A DNA stretch of 64,000 bases. Origin: Nocardiopsis eucommiae (lineage in GTDB: Bacteria > Actinomycetota > Actinomycetes > Streptosporangiales > Streptosporangiaceae). Shown here one piece after another: positions 39,494 to 50,233 of this stretch. The first letter of the stretch is position 1; each line of letters begins with the position of its first letter. The position numbers were made by a program, and so were the translations under genes. The stretch lies in assembly GCA_018388625.1 (NCBI GenBank), contig CP074402.1, forward strand, positions 1,674,001 to 1,738,000, written 5' to 3'. Under the pieces are notes generated by a model. That model searched no databases. It saw only the letters and a list, made by a program, of their open reading frames with translations, and was not told where the DNA came from.

Positions 39494-40669
39494 CTACCTG
39501 AGCGTCGCGCCCACCTTCACATGGCCCTTGAGCAGGTCCCGGGCGATGGTGCGGCGCTGGATCTCGTCGGTGCCCTCGAAGATGCGCAGGAGCCGCAGGT
39601 CGCGGTAGAAGCGCTCGACGGGCAGCTCCCGGGTGTAGCCCATGCCGCCGTGGATCTGCATGACGCGGTCGACGATCTCGTTGGCCTTCACACCGCCGAA
39701 CAGCTTCGCGATCGACTGCGCGTGCCGTGAGTCCAGCCCCTGAGCGACCTGCCAGGCCGCGTGGAGCACCAGCAGCCGCAGCGCCTCGATCTCGGTCTGG
39801 GAGTCGGCGATCATCCACTGGATGGCCTGCCGGTCGGCGATGGGAGCGCCGAAGGTCTCCCGCGTCCTGGCGTACTCGATGCCCATGTCGAGCAGGCGCT
39901 CGCAGCCGCCCAGCGCGCGGGCGGGCAGCAGGTAGCGGCCGCGTCCGATCCACTTCATGGCGAGGGCGAAGCCCCGGCCCTCCTCCCCGAGGACGTTCTC
40001 GTGGGGGACGCGCACGTCCTGGAAGACCAGGGAGGCGGGGCGGCGCTCGCCCATGGTGTCGATGGGCTCGGAGGTCCAGCCCATGTCACGGTCGACGAGG
40101 AAGCAGGTCACACCGCCGTCGGCGCCCCTCTCGGGGTCGGTGACGGCGAAGACCAGGGCGAAGTCGGCCTCCTCGCCGCCGGTGATGAAGGTCTTCTCGC
40201 CGTTGATCACCCACTCGTCGCCGTCACGGACCGCCCGTGTGCGGATGGCCTTGGCGTCGGACCCCGCTCCGGGTTCGGTGATGGCGAAGCAGGAACGGCG
40301 CTCGCCCTCGATCGTCGGGACCAGGTACGTGCGCTTCTGCTCCTCGTTGGCGTGGAAGAGGATGTTGTCGGCCTCGCCGCCGAACTTGAAGGTGAGGAAG
40401 GTCCGGCCGAGTTCAATCTCGATGAGGGCCTCGGTGACGGCGTCGAGGCCCATGCCGCCGTACTCCTCGGGGGTGGAGACGCCCCAGAAGTCGGACCCGC
40501 GGGCGAGCGCGCGCAGCCGGGTTCGCTCCTCGTGGTTCAGGCCGGGCGGGTGGCCCTCGCGTTCTCGGCGCAGCACGTCGTTCTCCAGCGGCATCAGCTC
40601 CCGCTCGACGAAGGTCCGCACCCAGCTCTGGATGGCGCGCTGTTCTTCGCTCAGTGAGAAATCGATCAC
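39494..40669 (-). CDS. Acyl-CoA dehydrogenase
   Basis: 391 residues, intact. FAD-dependent alpha,beta-dehydrogenation of an acyl-CoA. FSLSEEQRAIQSWVRTF at the N-terminus, CFAITEPGAGSDAKAIRT and WVINGEKTFITGG in the middle, QIHGGMGYTRELPVERFYRD and IFEGTDEIQRRTIAR at the end; the Glu in FEGTDEIQ is at the usual catalytic-base position. GTG at 40669 has GGGAG upstream. Divergent from a TetR gene across a palindrome at 40684, so the TetR probably responds to an acyl-CoA or related ligand. Confidence 0.92.
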   Translation of the reverse strand: MIDFSLSEEQRAIQSWVRTFVERELMPLENDVLRREREGHPPGLNHEERTRLRALARGSDFWGVSTPEEYGGMGLDAVTEALIEIELGRTFLTFKFGGEADNILFHANEEQKRTYLVPTIEGERRSCFAITEPGAGSDAKAIRTRAVRDGDEWVINGEKTFITGGEEADFALVFAVTDPERGADGGVTCFLVDRDMGWTSEPIDTMGERRPASLVFQDVRVPHENVLGEEGRGFALAMKWIGRGRYLLPARALGGCERLLDMGIEYARTRETFGAPIADRQAIQWMIADSQTEIEALRLLVLHAAWQVAQGLDSRHAQSIAKLFGGVKANEIVDRVMQIHGGMGYTRELPVERFYRDLRLLRIFEGTDEIQRRTIARDLLKGHVKVGATLR

Positions 40670-40683
40670 GGCTGCTCCCAGAT

Positions 40684-40702
40684 AACCTAACGGTGTTCGG
40701 TT
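40684..40702. promoter_or_regulatory. Near-perfect palindrome, candidate TetR operator
   Basis: AACCTAAC-GGT-GTTCGGTT: 8-base arms with one mismatch, extended on both sides by AT/AT. It lies 15 bases before the acyl-CoA dehydrogenase start and 158 bases before the divergent TetR start. Confidence 0.55.
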
Positions 40703-40859
40703 ATGTGAGAGTACGCCGTGCCCGTCAACGCACGCAAGGGGTCGGGACGTTGCCGGGACCGTCGCGTCCGACGGGAGGCGGGGCGTCGCCGTGCGATGAT
40801 CAGCGCTGACGCCGGACGGCCCGGCGCGGAGGAGAACAGCGCGGAAGGGGAGCCCCGCC

Positions 40860-41501
40860 GTGGCCAGACCCAAGACACCGATCCTGAGCAAACCGGCCAT
40901 CCGGACGGCCGCGCTCACGCTCATCGACCGGGACGGACTGGAGCAGCTGTCCATGCGCAAGCTCGCCCAGGAGCTCGCCGTCCAGGCCGCCTCGCTGTAC
41001 AGCCACTACCGGACCAAGGAGGAACTCCTCAGCGAGGTCGCGGAGGAGGCCACCACACACATCGACGTGTCCGCCTTCGGTGGCGGCGACTGGCGCGAGG
41101 GCCTGGCCGTGTGGGCCCGTTCCTACCGCGCGGCGCTCGCCCAGCACCCCAACCTGCTCCCGGTGATCGCCGCCGGGCCGGGCCGCCGTGAGGAGGCGCT
41201 GCGCAGGGCCGACGCCGTCCACGGCGGGCTCGTGGGCGCGGGCTGGCCGCCACGCTACGCGACGATGATCGGCGCCTCCACCAAGTACCTGGTGGTGGGC
41301 GCGGCGACACACTCCTTCGCGGGCGGATTCGACGACGACGTGTGGGTCTACCAGGACCGCTACCCGAACCTGTCCCAGGCCCACCGGCTGGCCGAGGTCG
41401 CCGCCGAGATCGACGAGGACAGCTTCGAACTGGCGTTGACCGCCTTCCTCGACGGTCTGGTCCCGGTCTACGAGCGGGTCCGAGCCCGGCCCGGAGCGTG
41501 A
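40860..41501 (+). CDS. TetR-family regulator with TetR_C ligand domain
   Basis: 213 residues, intact. HTH: AIRTAALTLIDRDG, LSMRKLAQELAVQAASLYSHY, the form seen in tetracycline-repressor-like TetRs. The C-terminal domain is long and includes HPNLLPVIAAGPGRREEAL. Start GTG at 40860. Likely controls the divergent acyl-CoA dehydrogenase; ligand unknown. Confidence 0.85.
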   Translation: MARPKTPILSKPAIRTAALTLIDRDGLEQLSMRKLAQELAVQAASLYSHYRTKEELLSEVAEEATTHIDVSAFGGGDWREGLAVWARSYRAALAQHPNLLPVIAAGPGRREEALRRADAVHGGLVGAGWPPRYATMIGASTKYLVVGAATHSFAGGFDDDVWVYQDRYPNLSQAHRLAEVAAEIDEDSFELALTAFLDGLVPVYERVRARPGA

Positions 41502-41531
41502 GCCCCGGTCAGCCGCGGGCCGGCCCTGGGA

Positions 41532-42110
41532 TCAACGGGGTGTCGCGGTGGAGTCGATCCACTCGCACAGCAGGTCCAGTCCGGCCTCGGCGCGGCCCAG
41601 GTCGCCGGTGGTGAGGTAGTCGGCCTCCAGTCCGGCGAAGGAGGCGTTGAGCAGGGTGGCGAGGCTGAGGGCACGGTCCGGCGACGAACCGCGCAGGGTC
41701 AGGCAGGAGGCCACGAACTCCGCCCGTCCGCGCAGGAACCCGGCGCTGGACGCGGGCAGGCGCCCTGCCGAGGCCAGCCCCTCGATCTCCCTGATCAGCC
41801 GGGTCATGGGGAGTTCCGGGCCGAGGTTGCGCCGCCAGGAGGCGCGGACGATGTCGGAGACCGGGACGGCCGTGTCCTCCCACCCCTTGGTGGCCAGCAG
41901 CGACTGGTGCTGGCGTTCGTCCAGCCGGGCCAGGACCGCTGAGAGCAGGTCCTCGCGGTCGGTGAAGTGGTGGGTGAGCACGCGGGTGCTCTGCCCCAGA
42001 CCCTGGGCGAGTCCGCGCAGCGTGAACCCGCTGATCCCGGTGTCCGCGAGCTGTTCGATCACGGCGTCCAGGACCTCGCGTCTCCTTGCGGGGTCGGCCT
42101 TCCGAGCCAT
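41532..42110 (-). CDS. TetR-family regulator
   Basis: 192 residues, intact. HTH: RRREVLDAVIEQLADTG, FTLRGLAQGLGQSTRVLTHHF, with the recognition helix carrying TRVLTHHF. It lies downstream of, and in the same direction as, an SDR gene (42287-43248, minus strand) separated by 177 bases, so the two may be regulator and target. Converges with the TetR at 40860. Confidence 0.85.
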   Translation of the reverse strand: MARKADPARRREVLDAVIEQLADTGISGFTLRGLAQGLGQSTRVLTHHFTDREDLLSAVLARLDERQHQSLLATKGWEDTAVPVSDIVRASWRRNLGPELPMTRLIREIEGLASAGRLPASSAGFLRGRAEFVASCLTLRGSSPDRALSLATLLNASFAGLEADYLTTGDLGRAEAGLDLLCEWIDSTATPR

Positions 42111-42286
42111 CTGTACCTCCTGCTGGTCCTCGCGGTCCCAACTCTGGCACAGGCGCCGGGTGGCCGACACGGCGTGCGGGGCGCCCCGTCGCACGGAGCG
42201 CCCCGGGCGGTTCGGACGGGTGCGGGCTTCGGAGAGTACTGATCCGGGAGCCGGACGGGAGCCGGAACGCACCGGCTCGGGTGGGC

Positions 42287-43248
42287 TCAGGCTCGGGCGA
42301 AGGCGTTCACGCCGGTGAGCTCGGCCGACCACGCCCACAGCCGCTCGGCCTGCTCCGGGTCCCGGGCGTGGGCGGCCACCCCGCCCTCACCCTGAGTGGG
42401 ATCGGCCGACTCCGGGAGCTCCGCGATGTCGCAGTTCTCGCAGTACAGCCCGCCCAGGCCCGCGAGCCGGGGGAGGTGGCCGCCCACACCTGGGTGGCGG
42501 CGCCCTGCTCGGGGGACTTGAAGGTGGGGTCGATGACGTCGCCCTGCTCGTTGATCCACCCCTGGTCGACCCTCTCCTGTGTGGTGAGGTGCCGCTGGAG
42601 CGGGGTGAGGATCGCCCCCGGGTGCAGGGAGAAGGACCGCACCCCGTGCTCGCGACCGAGCCGGTCCAGGTGCGCGGCGAAGAGGACGTTGGCGGTCTTG
42701 GACTGCCCGTAGGCCAGCCAGCGGTCGTAGCCCTCCGCGAACCACGGGTCCTGCCAGCGGATACCGGAGGCGTGGTGTGCGCCCGAGGAGACCGCGACCA
42801 CCCGGGCGCCGTCGTCGAGCCGGGGCCACAGGTGGTTGACCAGGGCGAAGTGGCCCAGGTGGTTGACGGCGAACTGGGCCTCCCAACCGGGGCCCACCTC
42901 GGTGTGCGGGCAGGCCATGATCCCGGCGCTGGTGATCACCAGGTCGACGCGGTCGTACGGGAAGGAGTCGGCGAAGCCGCGCACACTGTCGAGGTCGGCC
43001 AGGTCCAGCGCGGCGGTCTCGGCTCCCGGGATCCCGGACAGCGCCTGCTCGGCCCGTGCGGGCCTGCGGGCCGGGACCACCACGCGGGCGCCCGCCGCCG
43101 CGAGGGCCCGTGTGGTCTCCAGGCCGATGCCCGAGTAGCCGCCGGTCACCAGGGCGACCCGCCCGGTGAGGTCGATGCCGTCGAGGACGTCCGTCGCGGT
43201 GCTGCGCATACCGAAGCCGGAGCCGATCCTGCTCTGTTTCGTGGTCAT
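42287..43248 (-). CDS. SDR-family oxidoreductase, retinol-dehydrogenase-like (frameshifted)
   Basis: About 320 residues. TGGYSGIGLETTRAL binds NAD(P); NHLGHFALVNHLWP, the serine in VVAVSSGAHH and YGQSKTANVLFA (catalytic Tyr/Lys) place it with the long WWOX/retinol-dehydrogenase-like SDRs. One base is lost near 42476; the tail GLGGLYCENCDIAELP contains two cysteines and is conserved in this subgroup. Substrate unknown. Confidence 0.85.
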
Positions 43249-43500
43249 GCGGCTCACGCTAGGACCTGGAGCGCGCACCAGGTCAAGCTCCAGGAGCGAC
43301 GCGTCGGTCGCTCGGGTCCGGCGTCGGGCGCGGAAACCGGGGTGGGGCCCGCGGCGCGGAGGGAGTCTCGACGGGGGTACGCCGGTGGTGGCCCGAGGCC
43401 GCCACCGGCGCCGCTCTTCCGTGTGTGTCCCGTGAGCGCTCGGGTCCACCGGAGGTCTCCGTCGCCCGTCGCTCCCCGCCCTTGGGACGGAGGGGAACGG

Positions 43501-45157
43501 TCAGGAGCCGGTGGGTTTGGTGTCCACGTTGGTGGACAGCGCCCCGCGCTCCAGCTGGTCCAACAGCCCTCCGCCGGAACGGGGCACGGCCTGGGCCGCC
43601 ACGTCCTTGCCGTACCGGATGCGGGTGAAGGTCTCCGGCAGCCGCTTCTCCAGACGGAGGTGGGCGGTTCGGCCCAGCAGCCAGGCGGCCAGGGACCCGT
43701 TGGCCAGGGCCACCGGAACGGCCAGCCAGGGCACGCCCTGGACACCGGCCCACACGAGGGCCCCGATCGTGGGGGACGACAACACCGGCATGGCGAACAG
43801 GGTGATCCACACCTGGAGCTGGTTGTCGCCCGCGTCGTTGGCGTCCACGCGCAGGTGCGGGTCCACACCCGGGGTGACGGCCACCACCGACAACAGGATC
43901 GACAGTCCGGCGGCCACCCCCAGGAACACCACCAGGCTCGACACCACGTACGGGACCGCCCAACCGGCCCCGGAGGCGACCACGGCCAGCACGCTCAGCA
44001 CGACCGTGGACGGGCCCGCGAGCAGGGCGAACGCGATCTGTCTGCCCCGCACGTCGGCGCGGAGCGTGTCGCGCCCCTGGCCGACCACGGTCAGCCACAG
44101 GGCGGTGCCGTCGTGCCCGTACATGTTGGCGCCGCCCATGCCGATGACCAGCAGGGCCATCACCCCGGCGAAGGGCGCGACCTCCGGGAGCTGGCCGATC
44201 AGTCCGATCACGCCGATGATCAGGCCCGTCCACAGGGCGGCACGCAGTTCCAGGCCGCGCCACGGGTCCCGCCACCACTGGCGCAGCTCCTTGCCGACCA
44301 CCGCGCCCAGGGGGTGTCCGGCAGGAGGGAACGACCGCCGAGCAGCACCCGTGAACCCAGTGGCCGCGACCGTCTCCGCACACCGCGGGGGCCACGCTCG
44401 GAGCCAACAGCCGCACGGTGACCAGAACCGTCACCAGGGTGAGCGCGCCGAGCGCCCCCAGCCAGCCGAAGGCGGCGCCCCACGAACCCGCCGCGGCCGC
44501 GTCCACCGCCAGCACCGGCCAGGAGGTGGGCACCGCGGACACCACGGTCAGGACCGTGCCCTGGAGCCCCTCCCGGGACAGGCTCGACACGGCCGAGAAC
44601 GCCGGTTGGACCGCCATCCACCCGAAGAAGAGCCCGGCCACGATCAGGCCCCACTGCAGGGAGGCGATCTCCATCCCGATCCGGCTGTGCATGGCCACGC
44701 CCAACGCGCGGAACACCAGGCGTGACAGCGACACCATGAACACCAGCAGCGCCATCATGCCGAGCAGCCCCAGGAACAGCGTGGCCGGATCCGAGGCCCA
44801 CGCGTGCCAGGCGACCGTCGCCGTGGCCACGAGGGTGAGCAGGGGGCCCAGACCGACGAACGCCGTCACCAGCAGCCCGGCACCCACCCGGTCCCGGTCC
44901 AGCGGAAGCAGGGTGAAGTACTGCGCCCGCAGCACCCCCACCCCGTTGGTGATGGTGGGGCCGAGCACCCAGCCGCTCGCCCAGACCGCCAGGGCCAGCA
45001 TGAGCAGGCCCGACCGGACCTGGTCGGAGGAGGCCGCGACCGCCAGGTACCAGGTCAGCCCGACCCCCAGGGCGATCATCACCAAGGAGAAGAACCGTGT
45101 GCCGACGGAGCCGTGCCGCCCCAGAGTGAACTTGAGGCGGATCAGGAGTTCAACCAC
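43501..45157 (-). CDS. ABC-2-type transporter permease (frameshifted)
   Basis: About 552 residues with 12 or so membrane helices, so a fused double permease. Opens with LLIRLKFTLGRHGSVG and contains LVGKELRQWWRDP-like cytoplasmic entry in the second half (VVGKELRQWWRDPWRGLEL region). Frame breaks near 44390 and 44312. The start overlaps the 3' end of the ATPase gene by 16 bases, so the two make one exporter. The substrate is unknown; neighbouring two-component genes may regulate it. Confidence 0.78.
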
Positions 45158-45917
45158 GCCAGGTCCCCCTCTCCGACCTCGCGCGCGCCGACCAGACGGA
45201 CGAAGGTGTCCTCCAGAGTGGCGTCCGCCCCCGGACCTCGACGAGTGCGCCGTCCGCCAGCACCCGTCCCTCGGCGATGATCGCCACCCGGTCGGTGAGC
45301 TGCTCCACCAGGGCCATCACGTGGCTGGAGATCACCACGGTGCCGCCGCCGTCGGTGAACCGGCGCAGGATCGCGGTCAGCACCCGGGCCGACACCGGGT
45401 CCACCGCCTCGTACGGCTCGTCCAGGACCAGCACCTCCGGGGCGTGCAGCAGCGCCGTGGCCAGACCGATCTTCTTGCGCATCCCGGTGGAGTACTCCGC
45501 GACCAGCACGCCGTCGCGCTCCGCGCCGTCCAGTTCGAGGACCTGGAGGAGTTCCCCGGCACGGGTCCGGGTGACGTCGCGGTCCAGACCGCGCAGCCGT
45601 CCCCAGTAGTCGAGGAGTTCGCCCCCGGTGAGCCGCTCCGGCAGGGAGAGGCCGTCGGGGAGCACACCCAGACGGCTCTTGGCCTCGATCGGGTCCCGCC
45701 ACACGTCCACGCCGAGGACCCGGGCGGTGCCGGAGTCCGGGCGGAGCAGCCCCACCGCCATCGACAGCGAGGTGGTCTTCCCCGCGCCGTTGGGACCGAC
45801 CAGACCCATCGTGGCGCCGCGCGGCACAGCCAGGCTCACGCGGTCGGCGGCGCGCGTCCCGTTGAAGTCCTTGGTGAGTCCGTCCAGCTCGAGTGCTGGT
45901 GTGTCAGGGCTAGTCAT
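45142..45917 (-). CDS. ABC transporter ATP-binding protein (frameshifted)
   Basis: About 258 residues. Walker A GPNGAGKTTSLS near residue 40, Q-loop region LGVLPDGLSLPERLTG, signature AEYSTGMRKKIGLATALL, Walker B VLVLDEPYEAVDP, and the H-loop histidine in VVISSHVM. The signature STGMRKK resembles ABC-2 type exporters. One base is lost near 45235; the tail ATLEDTFVRLVGA is typical. Transcribed just upstream of, and overlapping, its permease. Confidence 0.88.
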
Positions 45918-46084
45918 GGTCCCCATACTCCGGGAGCACCGCCCGGACCGCATCGGCCGACCGGACACGACGGCTGGCCGGGTGACCAGGACGGCCAGCC
46001 GTCACCTGGCCTGGTGATCGAGGCGCCGGACGGCCGGGGCGCTCTAGGCTGGAATCCAGGCCGGACGTGACGGGGGAGGGACAC

Positions 46085-47322
46085 ATGGAGACGCGTCGCC
46101 GAGGCCGCCGCGACCTCGTGGTGGACGTCCTCCTCGTGGTGTTCGCGGTCGTCTTCGGGCTCCTGGGCTACGCCTCCTACGCCACGGACCTGCATCCGAC
46201 CGACCGCGTGCCCGCCTGGGTCCTCTGGCTCGACCTGGCCTGCCTCCCGCCCGCCTGCGCCGCGCTCTGGTGGCGTCGATCCCACCCGCTGGCCGTGGCC
46301 CTGGTCGTCGTCCTGCTCGCCTCGTTCTCCACCTCGGTGATCGGCGCGCTGACCGTCTCCATCATCGGTCTGGCCGTCTACCGGCCCCTGCCGCAGGCGG
46401 CGCTGGGGGCCTTCCTGGCCGTGGTCCTCGGTCTGCCCTGGGCCGTGCTGGTGCCCGGATCCACCGGCGACTCCGTCCTCACCGCGATCGGCATCCTCGT
46501 GCTGATGAGCGCCTACCTGGCGTGGGGAGCGGCCATCCGCTCCCGCAGGCGACTGGTCGAGCGGTTGCGGGAGGACGTGCGGCGCGAACGCGAACTGCGG
46601 GAGGAACGGCTGGCCGCCGCTCGGGTGGACGAGCGCCGCAGGATCGCGCGCGAGATGCACGACGTGGTCGCCCACCGCATGTCCCTGCTGTCCGTGCACG
46701 CCGGGGCGCTGGCCTACCGGACCGAGCGGGCGGAGTCCGGCGAGGCCGCGCCGCTCAGGGCGTCGGAGGTGGGGACGGCGGTCCGGGTGATCCGCGACAA
46801 CGCGCACCGCGTGCTGGACGAACTCAGCGAGATCCTCACGGTGCTGCGTTCGGGTGATCTCTCCGGGGAGGACGAGGAGACCCGCCAACCCCGGCTCGCG
46901 GACGTGACACGGCTGGTGACGGAGGCGGTCGACGCGGGGAGAAGGTCTCCTACACCTCGGACCTGCCCGAAGGGGCCGAGCCGCGCCAACAGGTGCGGCG
47001 CACCGCCTACAGGGTGGTTCAGGAGGGGCTGACCAACACCCGGAAGCACGCGCCGGGCGCGAAGGTGGCGGTCACGGTGACCGGTTCCCCCGGCCGTGAA
47101 CTCGTGATCGTGGTCAGCAACGTGCTGCCGATCGGCAGGGCCGCCAGCGAGATCCCCGGAGCAGGGGCGGGGCTGGCGGGTCTGGCCGAGCGCGTGCACC
47201 TGGACGGAGGGCGTCTGAGGCACGGCCCCTCCCGGGGGCGGTTCCAGCTGACCGCCGTGCTGCCCTGGCCGGTCGACCAGCCCGCCGGTGCCGCCGGGGA
47301 ACACGGCCGAGAGGTGCCATAG
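46085..47322 (+). CDS. NarL-type two-component sensor histidine kinase (frameshifted)
   Basis: About 413 residues. Five to six membrane helices at the N-terminus (VVDVLLVVFAVVFGLLGY onward), then the HisKA_3 phospho-acceptor REMHDVVAHRMSLLSVHAG near residue 197 and an ATPase domain with VVQEGLTNTRKHAPGA (N box) and GAGLAGLAERV. One base is lost near 46940 inside the ATPase domain. ATG at 46085 is preceded by GGGGGAGGG. The stop overlaps the response-regulator GTG (TAGTG). Divergent from the ABC exporter. Confidence 0.88.
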
Positions 47323-48035
47323 TGGAGGACGTGAACACTCCGGTCCGGGTCCTGCTCGTGGACGACGACGCCCTGGTACGCGCCGGTCTGCGCCTGATGC
47401 TCTCCGGAGGCGGAGACATCGAGGTCGTGGGCGAGGCCGACGACGGCTCCCAGGTGGCGGCCGCCGTGGCCGAGCACCGCCCGGACGTGGTCCTCATGGA
47501 CGTGCGTATGCCGGAGGTCGACGGCATCGCCGCCACCGCGCGGCTGAGGTCGGGGCCGGTCGGGGGAGCGGGCCCGGCTCCGGGGCCGCAGGTACTCGTG
47601 CTCACCACCTTCGACGCCGACACCACCGTGGTGCGGGCCCTGCGCGCGGGAGCCGCCGGGTACCTGCTCAAGCACACCGACCCGGCGCGGATCGTCGAGG
47701 CGGTGCGCCGTGCCGCCCTGGGCGAACCGGTCCTGTCGCCGAGCGTGGCCCGCGCGCTGATGGACCGCGTGGCCGGGGCCGACCCCCTGGAGCGTACCGA
47801 GGTGCCCACCCGCCGCGACCGCGCCCGTGCCCGGTTGGCCCTGCTCACCGCACGGGAGCGGGACGTGGCCGAGGCGGTGACCGAGGGGCTGTCCAACACG
47901 GAGATCGCTGATCGGCTCCACATGTCCATGGGCACGGTCAAGGCGCACGTGTCCAGCGCGTTGACCAAGCTGGACCTGTCGGGTCGGATCCAGCTGGCCC
48001 TGCTCACGCACGACGCCCGCGACCCGGAGGACTGA
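47322..48035 (+). CDS. NarL/LuxR-family response regulator
   Basis: 237 residues, intact. Receiver domain: acidic pair in LLVDDDALVRAG, phospho-accepting Asp in VVLMDVRMPEVDG, conserved Thr in LVLTTFD and Lys in GYLLKHTD. LuxR HTH: LTARERDVAEAV, LSNTEIADRLHMSMGTVKAH. The receiver-HTH linker is long and Arg-rich. Translationally coupled to the kinase; likely targets include the divergent ABC exporter (inference). Confidence 0.92.
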   Translation: MEDVNTPVRVLLVDDDALVRAGLRLMLSGGGDIEVVGEADDGSQVAAAVAEHRPDVVLMDVRMPEVDGIAATARLRSGPVGGAGPAPGPQVLVLTTFDADTTVVRALRAGAAGYLLKHTDPARIVEAVRRAALGEPVLSPSVARALMDRVAGADPLERTEVPTRRDRARARLALLTARERDVAEAVTEGLSNTEIADRLHMSMGTVKAHVSSALTKLDLSGRIQLALLTHDARDPED

Positions 48036-48082
48036 GGCACGGTCCTCCGGGCCCGTTCGGTCAGGGCCCGTCCGGCCGGGGG

Positions 48083-48658
48083 TCAGGCCGCGGCGGCGGT
48101 GGCCATGGCGGCGGCGAGCGCGTCGCACTCCTGCTCCTCGGGGAGCGGCTGCCCGGCGGCGAGGCGGGCCATGAGCATCCCGGAGAGCAGGTCGGCCACC
48201 AGGCGGGCTCGGCCGGTCCCGGAGAGCTCGCCCCGCTCCACCGCGCGCTCCAGGAGCGCGGTGACCAGCTCCAGACGCCGGTCGAGCAGGGTGCGGATGA
48301 TGACCGCCCCCGCCTGTTCCCGGAGGGCGGCCACGAGGGCGTGCCGGGCCAGGGCCTGCGTGGCGGGCTCCGCGAACACGCCGTGGACGGCGCGCACGGC
48401 GAGCGTCAGGTCGCCGAGGAGCGTACCCGTGTCGGGGACCTCGATCCGGTCGATGGTGATCTGCTCGGCGGCGGCCAGGATCAGTTCCTGCTTGGTGGCG
48501 TAGCGGCGGAACACGCTGGTGCGCCCCACCCCGGCGTGCCGGGCGACCTCGTCGAAGGTCAGGTCGAAGCCGCGCTCCGGGAGCAGTTCCGCCGTGGCCC
48601 TCCGGATGGCCTCGTCCACGGCGGGGTCGGGGCGACGGCCACCTCGTCCCTTGCGCAT
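48083..48658 (-). CDS. TetR-family regulator
   Basis: 191 residues, intact. HTH: AIRRATAELLPERG, LTFDEVARHAGVGRTSVFRRYATKQEL. It is divergent from the FAD monooxygenase at 48760 across about 100 bases containing a consensus-like promoter and GGTACT/AGTACC repeats, so it most likely represses that monooxygenase. Confidence 0.87.
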   Translation of the reverse strand: MRKGRGGRRPDPAVDEAIRRATAELLPERGFDLTFDEVARHAGVGRTSVFRRYATKQELILAAAEQITIDRIEVPDTGTLLGDLTLAVRAVHGVFAEPATQALARHALVAALREQAGAVIIRTLLDRRLELVTALLERAVERGELSGTGRARLVADLLSGMLMARLAAGQPLPEEQECDALAAAMATAAAA

Positions 48659-48674
48659 TCCCTCTCCCGAGCTC

Positions 48675-48734
48675 TTGACAGTGGTTGGGGTACTCGTAGT
48701 ATCGGTACTAAGAGTTCCGGTATTGAGAGTACCG
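48675..48734 (+). promoter_or_regulatory. Promoter and GGTACT/AGTACC operator for the FAD monooxygenase
   Basis: TTGACA (48675-48680), 16 bases, then TAGTAT (48697-48702) make a near-consensus sigma-70-type promoter. Overlapping it on the downstream side are CGGTACT (48703-48709) and AGTACCG (48728-48734), a 7-bp inverted repeat with an 18-base gap, and a GGTATT copy between them. This is the expected operator of the divergent TetR. Confidence 0.6.
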
Positions 48735-48759
48735 TTGAATCGCCGTAAGGAGAAGCGGC

Positions 48760-50230
48760 ATGAGCGTCATCGTCGTCGGAGCCGGACCCACCGGCCTCAT
48801 GCTCGCGGGGACCTCGCGGAGGCCGGGACGGACGTCACCCTCCTGGAGAAGCGCGCCGAGGAGTCCAACCTGACCCGCGCCTTCGCCCTGCACGCCCGCA
48901 CCCTCGAACTCTTCGACATGCGCGGGATCGCGGACGAGATCGTCGACCAGGGCTTCGAGGTCTCGCGTGTCCGCGTCACCATGGGCGGTCGGGAGGTGGC
49001 GCTGGACCTGCGCCACCCGGAGAGCCGGTTCAGGTACGTGCTCACCGTCGCCCAGGCGCGCACCGAGGCGCTCCTCCAACGCCGCGCCGAACGCCTCGGG
49101 GTCCGGATCAGGAGGGGCGCCGAGGTCGTCGGTCTCGACCAGGACGAGGACGGGGTCAGGCTCACCGTCCGCTCCCGGACCGGCTCGCACACCGAGCGCG
49201 CCGCCTACGTGGTGGGCACGGACGGGGCGCACAGCGCCGTCCGCTCGCTGCTCGGGGTGGGGTTCAGCGGGCGCAGCTACGACACGCACATCCTGCTGGC
49301 CGACGTCCGCCCGGAACGGGAACTGCCCCCAGCGATCAATCCCTACGTCGGCCCGGACGGGCTCGCGCTGCTGCCGCCCTACGGGGACGGCTGGTACCGG
49401 GCCATCGTCTGGGACCGGAGCCTTGAGGACGTGCCACTGGACCAGCCCGTCAGCAGGGAGGAGCTCAACGACTCCCTGGGGCGGATCACCGACGGAGAGG
49501 TCAGCGTCGCGGAGATGAGCTGGTCCACGCGCTTCCTCAGCGAACGCCGTCAGGCGGACCACTACCGGGTCGGACGGGTCCTGCTCGCCGGGGACGCGGC
49601 GCACGTGCACTCCCCGATGGGTGCCATGGGGATGAACACCGGTATCCAGGACGCCGCCAACCTGGCCTGGAAGCTGGTCGCGCAGGAGCGGGGGTGGGCG
49701 CCCGACTGGCTGCTCGACACCTACGAGGACGAACGCCATCCGGTGGGCCGCCAGACCCTGCGCGTCACCGACTTCATCCAGCGCATGGCGGTGGCCCCCG
49801 GGCTGGTCCGCGCGATCCGTCCCCACGTGGTCCCCCGCCTGGTCCGGGTCGGCCGGGTGTCCGCTGCGATGCGCCGACTGGTCTCCGGTCTCAGCGTGCG
49901 CTACCGCCGGCCGGAGCAGGTGATGGACTCCGCCTCGGTGGGGCGGCGTGTGGACGACCTCCCGCTGGTGCACGAGGGGGAGACCACGCGGCTGTACGAG
50001 CTGGTGGACCCGACCCGGTTCACCCTGTTGGACACCACCAGGGTGGGAGCCTCGGCCGAGGCCGCGAGGCCCTGGGCCGACCGGGTGCGCGCCCTGCGGG
50101 TCCTCGGAGACCTGCCCGAGGGGCGGACGCACTCCTCGTCCGCCCCGACGGCCACGTCGCCTGGAGCGCTGAACGGCCCTCCGCCGAGCAGGTCCGCGCG
50201 GCCCTCACCGCGTGGACCGGTACCGCCTGA
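48760..50230 (+). CDS. FAD-dependent aromatic monooxygenase, PHBH/RdmE-like (frameshifted)
   Basis: About 490 residues. FAD motif VIVVGAGPTGLMLAG at the N-terminus, DG motif VGTDGAHSAVRSLLGV near residue 160, and GDAAHVHSPMGAMGMNTGIQDA near 285, followed by a thioredoxin-like C-terminal domain ending around LLVRPDGHVAWS. This layout is that of aromatic hydroxylases of polyketide pathways and rifampicin/tetracycline-modifying monooxygenases. Breaks near 48812 and 50121. ATG at 48760 has AAGGAG upstream. Under the divergent TetR; it may be a resistance or catabolic enzyme. Confidence 0.87.
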
Positions 50231-50233
50231 GCG

